Shown here piece by piece: positions 13,852-25,700 of a DNA stretch of 64,000 nucleotides (position 1 is the stretch's first letter; the number at the start of each line of letters is the position of its first letter). Under the pieces are notes generated by a model. That model saw only the letters and a program-made list of their open reading frames with translations. It did not search any database and was not told the origin of the DNA. The DNA comes from Rotaria macrura. Taxonomy: Eukaryota; Rotifera; Eurotatoria; Philodinida; Philodinidae. The stretch spans positions 155,419 through 219,418 of the forward strand of contig OENT01000098.1 in assembly GCA_900239685.1 (NCBI GenBank), written 5' to 3'. A program made the position numbers and the translations under genes.

Positions 13852-14190
13852 ATCATGTTTCGTCCAACATTTGATAACAAGCCAAATCATTTAGGTTCTA
13901 TAGGAGATTTCATGACTGATTACATCGAGTTAATCACAAGTGTCATGCCAAATTCAGAAACTCTTCCAAGTCAATAAAAATCCTTGGATCAAAATGAAAT
14001 AGTCAAAGTTTTCGATCGAAGTCAACTTTTAAAAGTACTAGAATAGAAAAATTTACACGAACAACAGTCATTGGCCGATGAAATAGATTGTTTAATAAAT
14101 AAAGGATTTGACAAAACATATGATCAGAACAAAGCATTCGTTTTTTGTTGTTGTTGCTACAGCAGATATTGGCAGAAGTGAATATTGTGC
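13852..14190 (+). pseudogene. Possible degraded coding segment, unknown family
   Basis: A single reading frame beginning MFRPTFDNKPNHLGSIGDF continues for over 100 codons with coding-like composition, interrupted by an in-frame TAA near 13976 and a TAG near 14046. Downstream it reads NLHEQQSLADEIDCLINKGF. I do not recognise the family. It may be a decayed gene copy or chance, since no splice pattern removes both stops cleanly. Confidence 0.25.
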
Positions 14191-15740
14191 AGTGTTTACC
14201 CTGATCAGCAGTATGTGTGTTGAAATCCAACAGGTGCATCAAAAGTGCAAATAAGTCATGATTTGATGACTAGTATTATTTTCTTCTTCAACAAAACAAC
14301 TTCTAAACTCGAACGATTGATCACAGTAGAAATTTCGAGTTAAGTCTATGAACTGAGTTTTCACTGAAAATAAAGGTATTGAAAACTATTCAAAAATCGT
14401 TATCAAAGATTTCAAGTTTCAAATTAATATTAGAAAATATACACAGTATGATGTGAACATCTTTTCCGTAATTGCAGCAATATTTATTTGAAAATGTTGC
14501 TCGTCATAGTTAGCAGTTGCTGAATCATGAGATGATGGTGAAATTTTTGGCTACTATTTTTTTTTCACAAGGAATTTTCAACTAGTTATCTACGTCAGGA
14601 TCACTACTGCTGCATTTACTATTATGTACTGTTGTTGCGTTTTAGTTTCACAAATTATAAGTAAAAGAGTAGGGAGGATAAGACAAGAGTCCTTACAAAT
14701 GTATACTCCTAAGTTTGAGAAGATTCCTATTTCAAAATATGATTTCGTCTATTTCTTCTCAGGCATCAAAATGATCTTAGAAATTTTAAATCTCCCATCC
14801 AAGAAATATAAAAATCATATAGATGAAAGATCAGTAACAACCTCAAAGAAGTGGCTGAAATATGTGCTTATGTGAATCATCAGAAATACTGATCTTCTTT
14901 GCATAACTATTGTTTAATTAAGAATATTTGAATTAGTTCAAGGAGGTAAAATCCTTGATAGAAAAGCTGCAGAATCTTCTAAATCGTAAACACTTGAGAT
15001 GTTCTCTTACGATTGAGCTTTCATAAATATCGATATCTGAAGAGAAAATTCGTTTTACTTTCTGATAATTAAATAAAATCCAATGGCATTTGATTTATTT
15101 TATTCGAATCGATGATAAATAGTCATTACTATCTCTAGTTCATTTCAATGTTTCTAAATCAGGAAGAAGTAAACGTTTTAAAGAACAAAATGTTCAATTT
15201 CGGTATTTCGATTAAAACATCTAAATGAGTTCATAATTATTTATTGCAATCATGAAATAATTGCTTATCGCTTCGTTGCCGATGTTAATATCAGTTACGT
15301 TAAAGTTGGATTTAAAGAATAATGAAAGGTTCACATCAAATAGTTCATAAAACTGAATCGAATCGATACGAATCACAATTATCTCATGTTTTTCGAGTAC
15401 TTTTTCTTGTCCTCAAAAACAAAAGAGAAGATAGTTAGATTTATTTGTTCAGTTTCAATCACGTAAATTTTATAATGTATAAATTTAAAATTACAAAATA
15501 TTACGAAGGGATAGTTTTACATTAATTAGTTAAGTTTCAATGCCTAATTAATATCAAGTAATGATTTGAACTAACGAATAGAGATATTTTAATGACTTCA
15601 TCTCTTATTCTAGTTATATCTGAAACAAAACTAGTAGTTTCTTTGCTCAGTAAAGAAGTACTTCAGAAGGGTCTATTGATTTATTTGTGATCAAGAAATT
15701 AAAAGTGATACTATTTTTGATTACATGAAAAAGAACAGCA
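14191..15740. other. Intergenic region, no gene recognised
   Basis: Short open frames here (for example around 14624-14875) have no recognisable domain and no supporting splice structure. A TTTATT at 15680-15685 is an AATAAA on the minus strand and probably serves the arrestin-domain gene that ends at 15741. Confidence 0.5.
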
Positions 15741-16718
15741 TCAAATTGGAAAAAGGGTTTCATAACTAGGCGGTGGAGCTATTTCCGTCTGATTGGTCAA
15801 CTCTTTACTGGTGATAGTCAATGGAAAGTTTAAGAGCACATTATTGAATGCACCATGAGTGTGAGCTTCAACTCGTAACGTGTAACGCACGCTCAATGGG
15901 TTTCGAAAATGCCACTGATTAGGCTTCCATGCAAATGAGGCTGGAAGTGTTTTTGGAAGTAACAATTCGAAATCACCATTGAAATGTTCGCCTTCAAAAT
16001 TTTCGACACCCATAAGATTCTTTTTCAGTAGAACGATTTTTTCCTCTTCTTTAGGACCGAGCATTCGTTGTTGAACAAGAAATGCCGATATATAGTGAAC
16101 TATTGTTCGTTTTGGATTTTGCAGGTCAACGTGTAAGCTTATGTGTTCACCAGCAGCTGCGACATTATTCTGAAGCACTGCGTGTAAGTCAACACCTTTT
16201 CGATTTTTATCTTGATCTTCCAACTGAGTTATTTGCACAGATCTCTTCGAATGTTGAACAATGATAGAACAGCGCTCTTCAATTCGTGAATGGTACCAGT
16301 TGGATGGTACTAATCGAGCGCAAAGGAAGTATTGAATGAAAGGTCCTTTTCTGCTACATTGTTTCACAGTAGGTGGCAGTGACCCATTTAGATAAAAAGA
16401 AAATGACCAAATATGATTACCTCGTTCAAGAATTGTTTCGTCGCTGTCGTCAGTTTTAGGCAGCATGAGGTACTTGTTGAAGAAATGCAGATGATGAATC
16501 TTTGATGATTTCAATGTCCGTATGCTTTCATTAGTGGAGTAAACAAGTTCACCGACCAATTCTATGGTAATATTCTTCAATACAGCTGGGGTCTCATTTC
16601 TATACTCACATTCGACTGTGCCAAAAACAATTTCACCGCTTTGATAAAGAGTTTTGTTTTCTCTAGAAAACCGAAGGGACGTATCCGTTCCATTTAGTAC
16701 ACTAGTGCCAGAGCCCAT
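15741..16718 (-). CDS. Arrestin domain-containing protein (alpha-arrestin) with PPxY tail
   Basis: Single-exon 325-aa protein with alpha-arrestin architecture. The N-terminal arrestin fold starts RFSRENKTLYQSGEIVFGTV, a typical opening in which a ligand-like strand is followed by xxGExVxGxV. The C-terminal half has VDLHAVLQNNVAAAGEHISL, the matching second-domain strand. The C-terminus APPPSYETLF contains PPSY, a PPxY-type ligand for WW domains of NEDD4 ubiquitin ligases. Family role: adaptor linking membrane receptors or transporters to ubiquitination and endocytosis. ATG 16718 (MGSGTS) is preferred over an in-frame upstream methionine, because a consensus 3' splice site at 16727-16728 lies between them. 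The N-terminus MGSGTS fits N-myristoylation (Gly2, Ser6). Target receptors are unknown. Confidence 0.85.
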   Translation of the reverse strand: MGSGTSVLNGTDTSLRFSRENKTLYQSGEIVFGTVECEYRNETPAVLKNITIELVGELVYSTNESIRTLKSSKIHHLHFFNKYLMLPKTDDSDETILERGNHIWSFSFYLNGSLPPTVKQCSRKGPFIQYFLCARLVPSNWYHSRIEERCSIIVQHSKRSVQITQLEDQDKNRKGVDLHAVLQNNVAAAGEHISLHVDLQNPKRTIVHYISAFLVQQRMLGPKEEEKIVLLKKNLMGVENFEGEHFNGDFELLLPKTLPASFAWKPNQWHFRNPLSVRYTLRVEAHTHGAFNNVLLNFPLTITSKELTNQTEIAPPPSYETLFPI

Positions 16719-19700
16719 GAGTGTATCTAGAAGAAAACAGTTCACAATAAAATTTTTTTTCATATATTGCATTTATTATTGATATGAAATAACTATTCGA
16801 AGTCACTCAATACGTGTATATATAATGACCGTCTATGTAAGTAATGTGCGAGAGCAGCTCGCGACTAGAGGATTCAACGATTGATCAGTATAGAGAAAAA
16901 TTCCATGGTAAAGAGGCTATATGAAACTGCAATAGAATAGAAGAGATAAAAAGAAAGACAAGAGTTTCTTAAAGTAAGAAATTCTGTTAAAAGTTTCTAC
17001 AGACATATAGAAATCAGACGACATCCTTTTATCTAGTTTGTCGTGTAGACACGGATGATGGTTGAGTAAAATGCAATGAAAAGAAGCTAGGATAAATTAA
17101 AAGATAACAGCATCTTATCAGTAACAATGGGGTATGCAGAAAATCATGATCTTCAGGTACCCCATTATAGTGAAAGGTTAGTAGTTATTTCATCTAGTTC
17201 ATGATGTACGCGTTCAATATTATTAACTCGCTATTGAACTCAATTCGAACTTTTCAGGTATAAATTAATTTTGAATCAATATTTCTTTCAATAAAAAGCG
17301 ATGAATGTTGCTTCTTTTCGATGCTGAACAGAATTATCTGATTTTTATAAAAAATTGATTTTAGAGAATAAAACTTTTACATGAGTGCCACATACTAGAG
17401 AAGTGTTTATCATTTAAAACTAATCTACAACAATATGAAAAACTCAGAGAGATATCCTATGGTGACCAAAAAATGAATGCTAATTTAAAAGTCAAAAATC
17501 TCAATTTGGTCTATTATCAAAATATTTTCATACAAAAAAGTGCCGCTCAAGAAAATGTGTTCAACATGGTTGGCGAGAAACTTGTTGAAACTGATTCTTG
17601 ATCGATCTCCTCTATGATGTGTAAAATTTTATCGAAATCACAGTAGTACATTCACGTGTCTCGAAGATATTTATCACTGCTTCATCTCTACAGATAAGGA
17701 TCAATTCTTAATACGAAACGATCATATGAGTATATTTTTCTTGAGACTGAGCATGCAATAATCTCATCTATTAAATTATGAAACTTGAAAGAATGACATG
17801 TACGAAAGTGAAACAATGTCTAGTTCATATGCGCAAAATTTAACAGTCGTATCGTCAACATTGAAATGACGTGAGACGAACGAGTTTTAGATGTTTTGAA
17901 GTCAGAGAATATTTTACCTCAGATAAAATAAAATGATAGAAAAAGAAACAGCTTTTTCACAAGTCTCGGAAAACATGAACGCCGAAATATGATGTAAGCA
18001 TTTGTTTTGGAGTTCATATTGAATACAAAGATTCGATTTTTCGTCACTGTTACAGAACTAGCGAAAAACGTTTTGAACAGAAAGCATCTGTCATAAGTAC
18101 ATTCAATTATGACTGCTTTGATTTCCAATGAAAAATTATTCTTGCATGGTTTTCTAGATGAACTGCAAGTACTATATGGATACTCTAGCCTTTGTCAATT
18201 TAGTTCTTCTGGATGATAAAATCAACCATTTGAGAAGATGATTTTCATTATTATAGAAAACGTTTTTCTCCATACATAATAAGGAGACTGCAATCGAACA
18301 CTATACAAATGTGTCTACACTTGCAAATGCGCAGAATATAATAAATTAGTCAGACAGATAGTCGTAACGATTTTGTAAAGCAAGTTATTGACGAGCGAAT
18401 ATATTTGTTCTGATCGCTGATCATTGTATTCGATAGGCTGAAGCCTGTATTTTATTGTGGAATGTTGTTTAAATAGCTTGATTTTTTGAGAAAAAATGTT
18501 TTTGAATATTTATAGTTTTTATTTTAAAAGGTTTCTATTCTACATGAAGATATGTTGCATTTCGTATTAGTTCAGAAAAGGAAAAAACTAAATAAAATTA
18601 TGTTTTTGGTTAATGAAACTCGTCCAAAAACAAGGACATAATTTTGTTAATTTAGATTAGTACAATAAGTCAGACAGATATGCCAATGACATTTAGTCTT
18701 CGCAGAAATATGAAACTGAAAACCTTTTTTTTAATTGTGCAAATTTGTAGACTGCTTTGTATTTTACTATAAAGTTTACTAAATTATCAAGGACAATTAA
18801 CGAATAACAGAGCGAGCAAAGAAACGTTTATTTCGTTCGTCTACTGTATGTAGACATTGATACAGCGGACGTAGAACGAAATGATGCGTAAATGCTATCT
18901 GCATTTACAAACAGACAGAACGTGAGCAAATTTTCTACTCTCTTTCTCTTGGCTGTATTGCGATTGAAAATTCAAGGTCATAACACGTCCTGCTTATGTG
19001 ATTACTTTTTATTTGCTCACATACTCTTGTAGCGAATTTTTTTCTCCAATAAGCTAAATCAGTCAAAAAAAGATTCCAATTTCATTTCTGTCAGTAAAAA
19101 TAAATATCATGAAAAAACCTCTGTGCTATACTAGTTTCGGTTAAAAATAATCAAGATATTTGTGTTGGATGAATCGTTAAATGTATATGAATAGTTTGAT
19201 TCACCTGTTCCCCATCCAATCATACAATTGCAGGCTTTCTTTCATTTCTATGAATTTAAAAAATTTGAAATCCTCTGTGCAATTTATAGCTCTTGAGATA
19301 CTTGAGAGTTTACGATTTTCTATTAACATGTTTTCATTTCACATGCACTGTGACCTATCTACATTATGTTATTATCTCTGTGAATGATTTATGATCGAAA
19401 ATATATTACTACAAAGTAAAAGCGTTGCACAGAAAGATATATTGACGTTCAAATGGGCTTTTTTGGACTGAAAAAAATATTTTCCATCCTTTGTTAAACT
19501 TGAGTCTCAAGATAAGTATCAATGGCTATGGGAATAATTATTTTTTATTGCCAATATATGCTTAGCTTATGAGAGATTGAGTTAATATTATCATAAATTA
19601 ATCTCTGTAGTAGCTGATACTTACTGACTTTTGTCCAAAATTAAATGTCAAGGAAACCGAATAGATTGTAAAGATCTACTCTATGCGTACTCAGATAAAA

Positions 19701-21400
19701 TATTGTAGTACCAATATTTGAGTTTTTCTTACACAAATACCATGCGAAAAAATCTGATCATTCAAAGACACCAGCGACGTTTGAATAATCTACATCATAT
19801 GACACACCTTGCTTTATTCAATATCAAGCTGACATCTGTATAAGTGAAAAGTATTCTCGGCAAGCTATTTCTTCTCATGATAGATAGTGGACTTTTTATT
19901 CGAATTTTAATTCGTGACAAATACACTTTTCACAGAAACGAATTCATATATGCGTCGAAATCTTCAAAGAAGTAAATGCCGATGTAAACTAGTAATTGGG
20001 AACTAACATAGTAAAACAATTGATCCGCTCATGTTCTCATAAAAAAGCCAGCTCGTCACTCGGATCACAATCTTAATGAGATTTATTTTGAAAATTAAAA
20101 TATAACTGGAACTAATTATTATTTTTCTTACTTGTTTCGATTCCACTTGAGTAGCACAGTCAGCATGAAATTCAAGCTGTCTTGGTGGTAAAAAGTGATA
20201 AGCTTTAAAGTCTAGTGTCCATAGCAGGTGGATATTGTTTACATTTGGATTGTAAAGGTCTTCTCGTTTAAAGTTATGCCGTGCTTTTAGGAGACGTTTT
20301 GTTATATGGATGAGGGAATGAATCGATATGAACAATTAAATATTGTAATAGAAACTAGTCTACTCTTTTTTAAATACAAAAAAATATTCATACTTTGATA
20401 TTTCCTTTGGTGGTTTGAAAAGGCAATGTTTTCAACGTGACTAGGAAGAATGCTCAATATTTAATAAGAGCGGTGTCATGAAGTCTGTTGTATATTACTT
20501 ATGAGTAATGATTCTTTTTTACCTTTATTTCACGGAGACGCCCTATAGAGTGACTACCTGTTTGATGGACATAGTTTACACTTGCTAATATCTCTTTAAT
20601 TTCTTTTTCAAGTGAAAAAGGAAAAACAAGATGGGTGCCTTGGTATAAATGAGTTAAATAGAAGTGCATGATTCGAAAAGAAAAAGTTATGATCCATGTT
20701 ATTAACCGGTTTTGCTCGCTCAACCATATCACTATTTTATTAAGACAAACTAAGGACTACTATTGTTTTGCAATTACAGTATTGAGGAAAGCTAGTTGAA
20801 TGTGCGAATGCACCTTTAAATAATTTTTTTTGTATGACATTCTTGTGTGATGAATACGATTCGGTTGGTGTTTGCTTATCTACATCATATTTTCTCGTAC
20901 ACTCTGATATCATCCACACAGGTTAATCATCATGTATTATATTCTTCGAGCTATTAAACATCCGATATGATGCTGATTATTTGTGGAAAAAGTTATGTTT
21001 ATTTTTATTTATGTTTATTTGATGGTGTGCCAATTTTCATGTTCTAACTTGTGTGATAACATATCCGAGTACATTAAATTCGATTAGATTTGAAGCAAAA
21101 TAACACTATTAATGGAAATATGCAAATGTAAATTGGCATATCTGAGAATACCGCTAAAAAATTGATATTCCTATTAGAACTATTAAATACGCTCTAGTTT
21201 GTTTCCTTTTATGTATAGCACTCATTTGGTGTTTTTTTTTCTGAAAATTTCAGATTAGAACCCACATAAGATTTCTATGGCTATCAGGGACAAGGAAAAT
21301 AATTCCTACAGTTCTAAATCACTCCCTATCCACTGACAGGCATTCTATTTATCCTTGATCTATTATCATTCTTTGTGATGAGCTAAGATGCAAATATGAC
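16719..21400. other. Gene-poor region
   Basis: No gene could be recognised apart from the weak exon candidates at 20130-20732. A hairpin with a 9-bp stem (AATGGGGTA / TACCCCATT) lies around 17126-17168. A TATATATA stretch near 16815-16824 lies about 100 bp upstream of the arrestin start and could be its minus-strand TATA element, with low certainty. Confidence 0.4.
20130..20732 (-). other. Possible minus-strand exons of an unrecognised gene
   Basis: Two coding-like stretches. The upstream one (about 20732-20522) ends in HQTGSHSIGRLREIK followed by a good donor (GTAAAA). The downstream one (about 20310-20131) contains NPNVNNIHLLWTLDFKAYHF and ends ESKQ before GTAAGA. Composition looks coding, but the phases do not join directly: the first exon ends in phase 0, while the only acceptor for the second needs phase 1. 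A third exon may be missing, or this may be decayed. No family recognised. Confidence 0.25.
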
Positions 21401-22277
21401 TTAAGGCCCCCCCCTCCAAAAAAAGTCAATTTTCGGAAAAATTCCGAAACTGAGATAGATGAACCAGAAGATAGCCCGTTCTTCGCTCTTTCAGAATTGA
21501 TATAGGCTTTTAGCCCAAATCTCTTTTTTTGTAAGTCCTCTCACAAAAACTGTATTTTTTTCAAAAATTTCGAAATTCGGATAAATGCATCTAAAGTTAG
21601 CGCGTTCTTCGCTCTTTCAGAATTATTATAGGTTTTTACCCAAAACCTCTATTTTGCAGTAAGCTTTGAGGATTTCTGGAAGCCCTTCTCAAAAAAACTG
21701 GATTTTCCTCAAAAATTCTGAAATATCGAAAAAATTGGTCGAAAAAATCTTTTTCGTTTTTTCTCAGTTTGCACTTTCAAAAAAGCGCATCTCAAATTTC
21801 TCAGTCCAGCTCCATAGGATGTATTAAATCTTTTTTTGTTTGAAAGAGCATGTCAAGATGCAGGGCACTGCAGAGCCCTTTTTTTCAAAAACCGTTCTTT
21901 ATGACTATATAAAAAAGGAACTCTATTCCAACCCCCCTCCCTTTTTTTCGCGATTTTGGAAGTCATTGAAATTGTGATTTCTGTTTTCCGCTAAAAAAGT
22001 TAGAGTTTAAAAAAAAGTACTCTGCAGTGCCCTCCATGTGCACATGCTCTTTCTAACAAAAAAAAATTAAAGATATATCATGAACCTGGACCGAGAAATT
22101 TGGGTTGCCAAATTCGCTATTTTTGACCCTTGTCAGGTCCGTATCTCAGCCAAAAATCATGATAGAAGGTTGAAAATTTAACCATAACCTTTTCATACCA
22201 AGCATAAAATATCCTGTAAGTTTTACACAATTCGAACGTTCCTGGGCCAAGATCGATTTTTGAGGGGGGGGGCTTAA
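21401..22277. mobile_element. Non-autonomous TTAA-flanked element (piggyBac-like MITE)
   Basis: TTAA at 21401-21404 and 22274-22277 flank terminal inverted repeats GGCCCCCCCCTCC (left) and, reverse-complemented, GCCCCCCCCCTCA (right). TTAA target duplication is the hallmark of piggyBac-type transposons. No transposase is encoded. Inside, two ~125-bp tandem units start CGTTCTTCGCTCTTTCAG at 21477 and 21602. An internal imperfect inverted repeat has arms at about 21790-21885 and 22010-22110, each with AGGGCACTGCAGAG. Assignment to piggyBac rests on the TTAA and TIR only. Confidence 0.65.
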
Positions 22278-22770
22278 AGTAAAGAACAAAATCTGGCTTA
22301 AAGTTTCTTTTTCCCAATATTTTGTTACAAAAGCTGCTTTGAAAAAATCGTTTATAAGTCGACTTTTTATCGATTTTTATTCAGAAATTATTCAAAAATA
22401 TGGGAATTCGAACAAATACTAGATTTTGCTCTTCAATAGAGATCGATTTCGAGAAAAAAAAGAAAAGACGTCATTTTCACGATTTGATTACATGTGATTA
22501 TAAATGATAGAATTGCGTTCAAATTTTATTTACTCCTTATAGATCATTAAGATTTGCTCTATGATGATTGAATAACTGAGTATCATAATAAATCAGTTTA
22601 TTGGATGAAATCGGTAAAATTTAGATTTGTGTTTTCATTGTAAACTATCTCGAAGAATAGAATTTTTTCACATGAGATATTGAATAATCTTATTATTTTA
22701 TTTGAGATAGAAAAATAGGAAAAAAAGTGAAATTTTTGGCATTGGTATTCTATGCGAACGTCATTCGAAT
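22278..22770. other. Upstream region of the P-type ATPase gene
   Basis: AT-rich, no coding sequence recognised. It should contain the ATPase promoter or 5' UTR. No motif can be assigned with confidence. Confidence 0.4.
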
Positions 22771-25700
22771 ATGGACAATAAACGTCTGGAAGTCAATGAG
22801 CGACAGTCTATTCAAAGAACCACACTCGATGTTTCTATACAGTCACAAGACAGGCGACAAAGTTCTATTATCGACTTATGGGCAACTGTCGATAAATCTC
22901 GACTTGATCAAGATGCTCACATAATTCCTCTTGATAATCTGTATGAACGTTTTCATACTAGCCATCGCAATGGTTTGTCAGCTTCTATGGTAGCAGAAGC
23001 ACAAGCTCAATATGGTTTGAATACTATCACACCACAAAAGCCACCGAGTTATATTTGGTTGCTCTTCAAGCAACTATTTATGGGTTTCAACACTATTCTG
23101 TGGGTGGCGGGTATTTTTGCTCTTTTAGCTTATAAACCATTTGGTGATCCACAACCATCTATCACCAATTTGGCACTGGGCATTGTGCTTTTCTTGGTCA
23201 TTATTTGTAATTCCATTCTAAATGTTTTTCAAGAAATTAAATCAATAAAAATTGTGGCAGCATTTTCGAAGTTATTGCCAACAATTGCCACAGTTCGACG
23301 AGATGGACAAGAGCAACAAATAGTGGCTGATCAGATCGTACCAGGTGATATTATTCTTATTCGTATGGGCGATAAACTACCTGCTGACTGCCGTTTTTTA
23401 GTCTGTGAAGGACTCAAAGTAAATTTCTTGCTAGGATTTACTTTAATTTTATATACAATATTTTGATATTCAAAAAATAATTATAGATCAATACATCGGA
23501 GTTAACTGGCGAATCGAAGCCTGTCACATGTACTGTGCGTTGTTCAAGTGAAAACTTCATGGAATCTAGTAATATAGGCTTTTACTCATCAATGGTCGAA
23601 CAAGGTACCGGTGAAGCAGTGGTAATTGCTACTGGTGACAATTCTGTTCTTGGAAAAATGTCACGAATGACACGAGGCGAGGCTGGAGATGAAGTCACTG
23701 GTCTACACCGTGAAGTCAACCGTTTTGTTTTATTTGTTGTCTTAGCCACTGCTGTCTCCATAGTCATCCTGTGGATCACCTGGGGTGCATGGCTCAATAA
23801 CAAACATCATAGTTTCGTCACTTTCAATGCAAATATTGTGAATTCCATAGGCATGATTGTTGGTTTTTTACCATTGGGCTTACCATCGGCTGTAACTCTT
23901 GGTAGGTGACAAAAACAATTTGTATAACAATTCAAGGATATAAAATTTTCACTTCGATCGAATTTTCTTCCAAGTCTATTATTGTCAATAATATTCCCTG
24001 TTGTTGATTTTAAACAATCAAAAGTTATAAAAGATATTTCGGTTGAAATCTCTTTTGATAGATGAAAGATTTTCACAATTTTATGTGCACATTTTTTACT
24101 TGCTTCATGAACTCTTCTTATAATTTAATGATGTTTGAATGAGACTTGATAATGAGAGAATATCAAACGTTTTAAAATGAGTTTATTATATTTGAATATA
24201 GAATTCTAATATTTCTTCTGCTGTTTCTATTTAGTATTGACAATTGTGGCTAAGCGAATGTATCGTCAACGTGTTTTAGTCAAAAGTTTACAAATAGTAG
24301 AAACTTTCAATTCAGTTTCCGTCATTGCCACTGATAAGACGGGTACATTGACGCAAAATAAAATGACAGTAACGCATCTCTTATGGGACACTCGTGGGGT
24401 TTATGATGTACCGGTTCCTCAACCAGAGCAAGTCCAAGAAGAAACGCTGTTTCAAACAATCCGTCGTCTATCGACTGGAGCTGTCAATACAGCTCATCGT
24501 CTATCAATGGAAGTTGTGTCAGTTGCACGCAAATTGTCCACTGGAAATATTAATCAACCACAGCGCATGACTTCGTTTAGTGATGAAAGTGAATTGAACA
24601 CTATTTCTAAGGTAGCCAGCGAAGTTCAAATTGAAGCATTCAAAGATCTTCTAGTCGGTGCTGTTCTCTGCAATAATGCTGAAAAACAAATAGTACAAGA
24701 TGCAAAAATCGGGCAAGATATATCGGAAATGAAATCTGAATTACGTCTTGTTGGTGATGCCGCTGATTCAGCTCTCTATCATCTATGTGTTGATCGCTGT
24801 CATGTAGATCTTGATGCAGTGCGTAAGGATAATCCACGCTTGAAAGTATTACCATTTAATTCATCAAATAAGTTTATGATTACTGCCAATGAACTTCAAA
24901 CAGAAGATTCATCTGTATTACCAAGTGAACGCACTGTTCTGATTATAATGAAAGGTGCACCAGATATGGTTATTCAACGTTGTTCATCGTACAAAACCCA
25001 CCAACAGGAGATTTTACCATTAAATGCCGAAATGAAACAAAAACTTTTCAATCGACAAGAAGAGCAAGGTAAGAGAAATAATATGACATTAAAACCAAGT
25101 TCTTTCGTGTTTATATTTTAAAAGGAAAAAATGGCTACCGAGTCATCGCTATGTGTCAACAGAAAATGACTCGACAACAATATGACACAATGATCGACCA
25201 ATATAAGGAAGCACATCGTTCAACATCCAACACTGTTGAAGATCTCAATGGACTTCCATCCAGTGACTATTGTTTTGTAGGTCTGTTTTCCTTACTTGAT
25301 CCTCCTCGTACGGAAGTACCGGACTCGGTCCTCAAAGCGCGTCGTGCTCAGATCCGAGTGGCGATGGTCACTGGTGATCATCCGACCACAGCTAAGGCGA
25401 TAGCCAAACAAGTACATATTTTAACACCGGAGATTTCAAACATGAACGGCGTGGATACCATCAAACAGGACCGTGATGCTCATGGTCAACTGATTCTCAA
25501 TTTGTATCGTAACGAGAAGTTATTGAAACAGCACACGCCTGGTCAAGTGACTCGAGTCGATCCAGATAATAAGAATGCCAGAAGCATGATCAGACAAGCC
25601 GAAATCGACGCTGGTGTCGCTGTCATTGATCTACCGTCCCCTTGGTACAAGCGAGCTTGGGCATCATGTCGGAATCAATTTAGCGAGCCAAAATCAGATC

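Noticed and set aside
16725-16772. Eighteen-residue N-terminal extension of the arrestin-domain protein
   Set aside because: A strong 3' splice site separates it from MGSGTS, and the extension has no family similarity.
17126-17168. Hairpin with 9-bp stem as a possible ncRNA or terminator
   Set aside because: Short perfect stems arise by chance in several kilobases of AT-rich DNA, and there is no supporting context.
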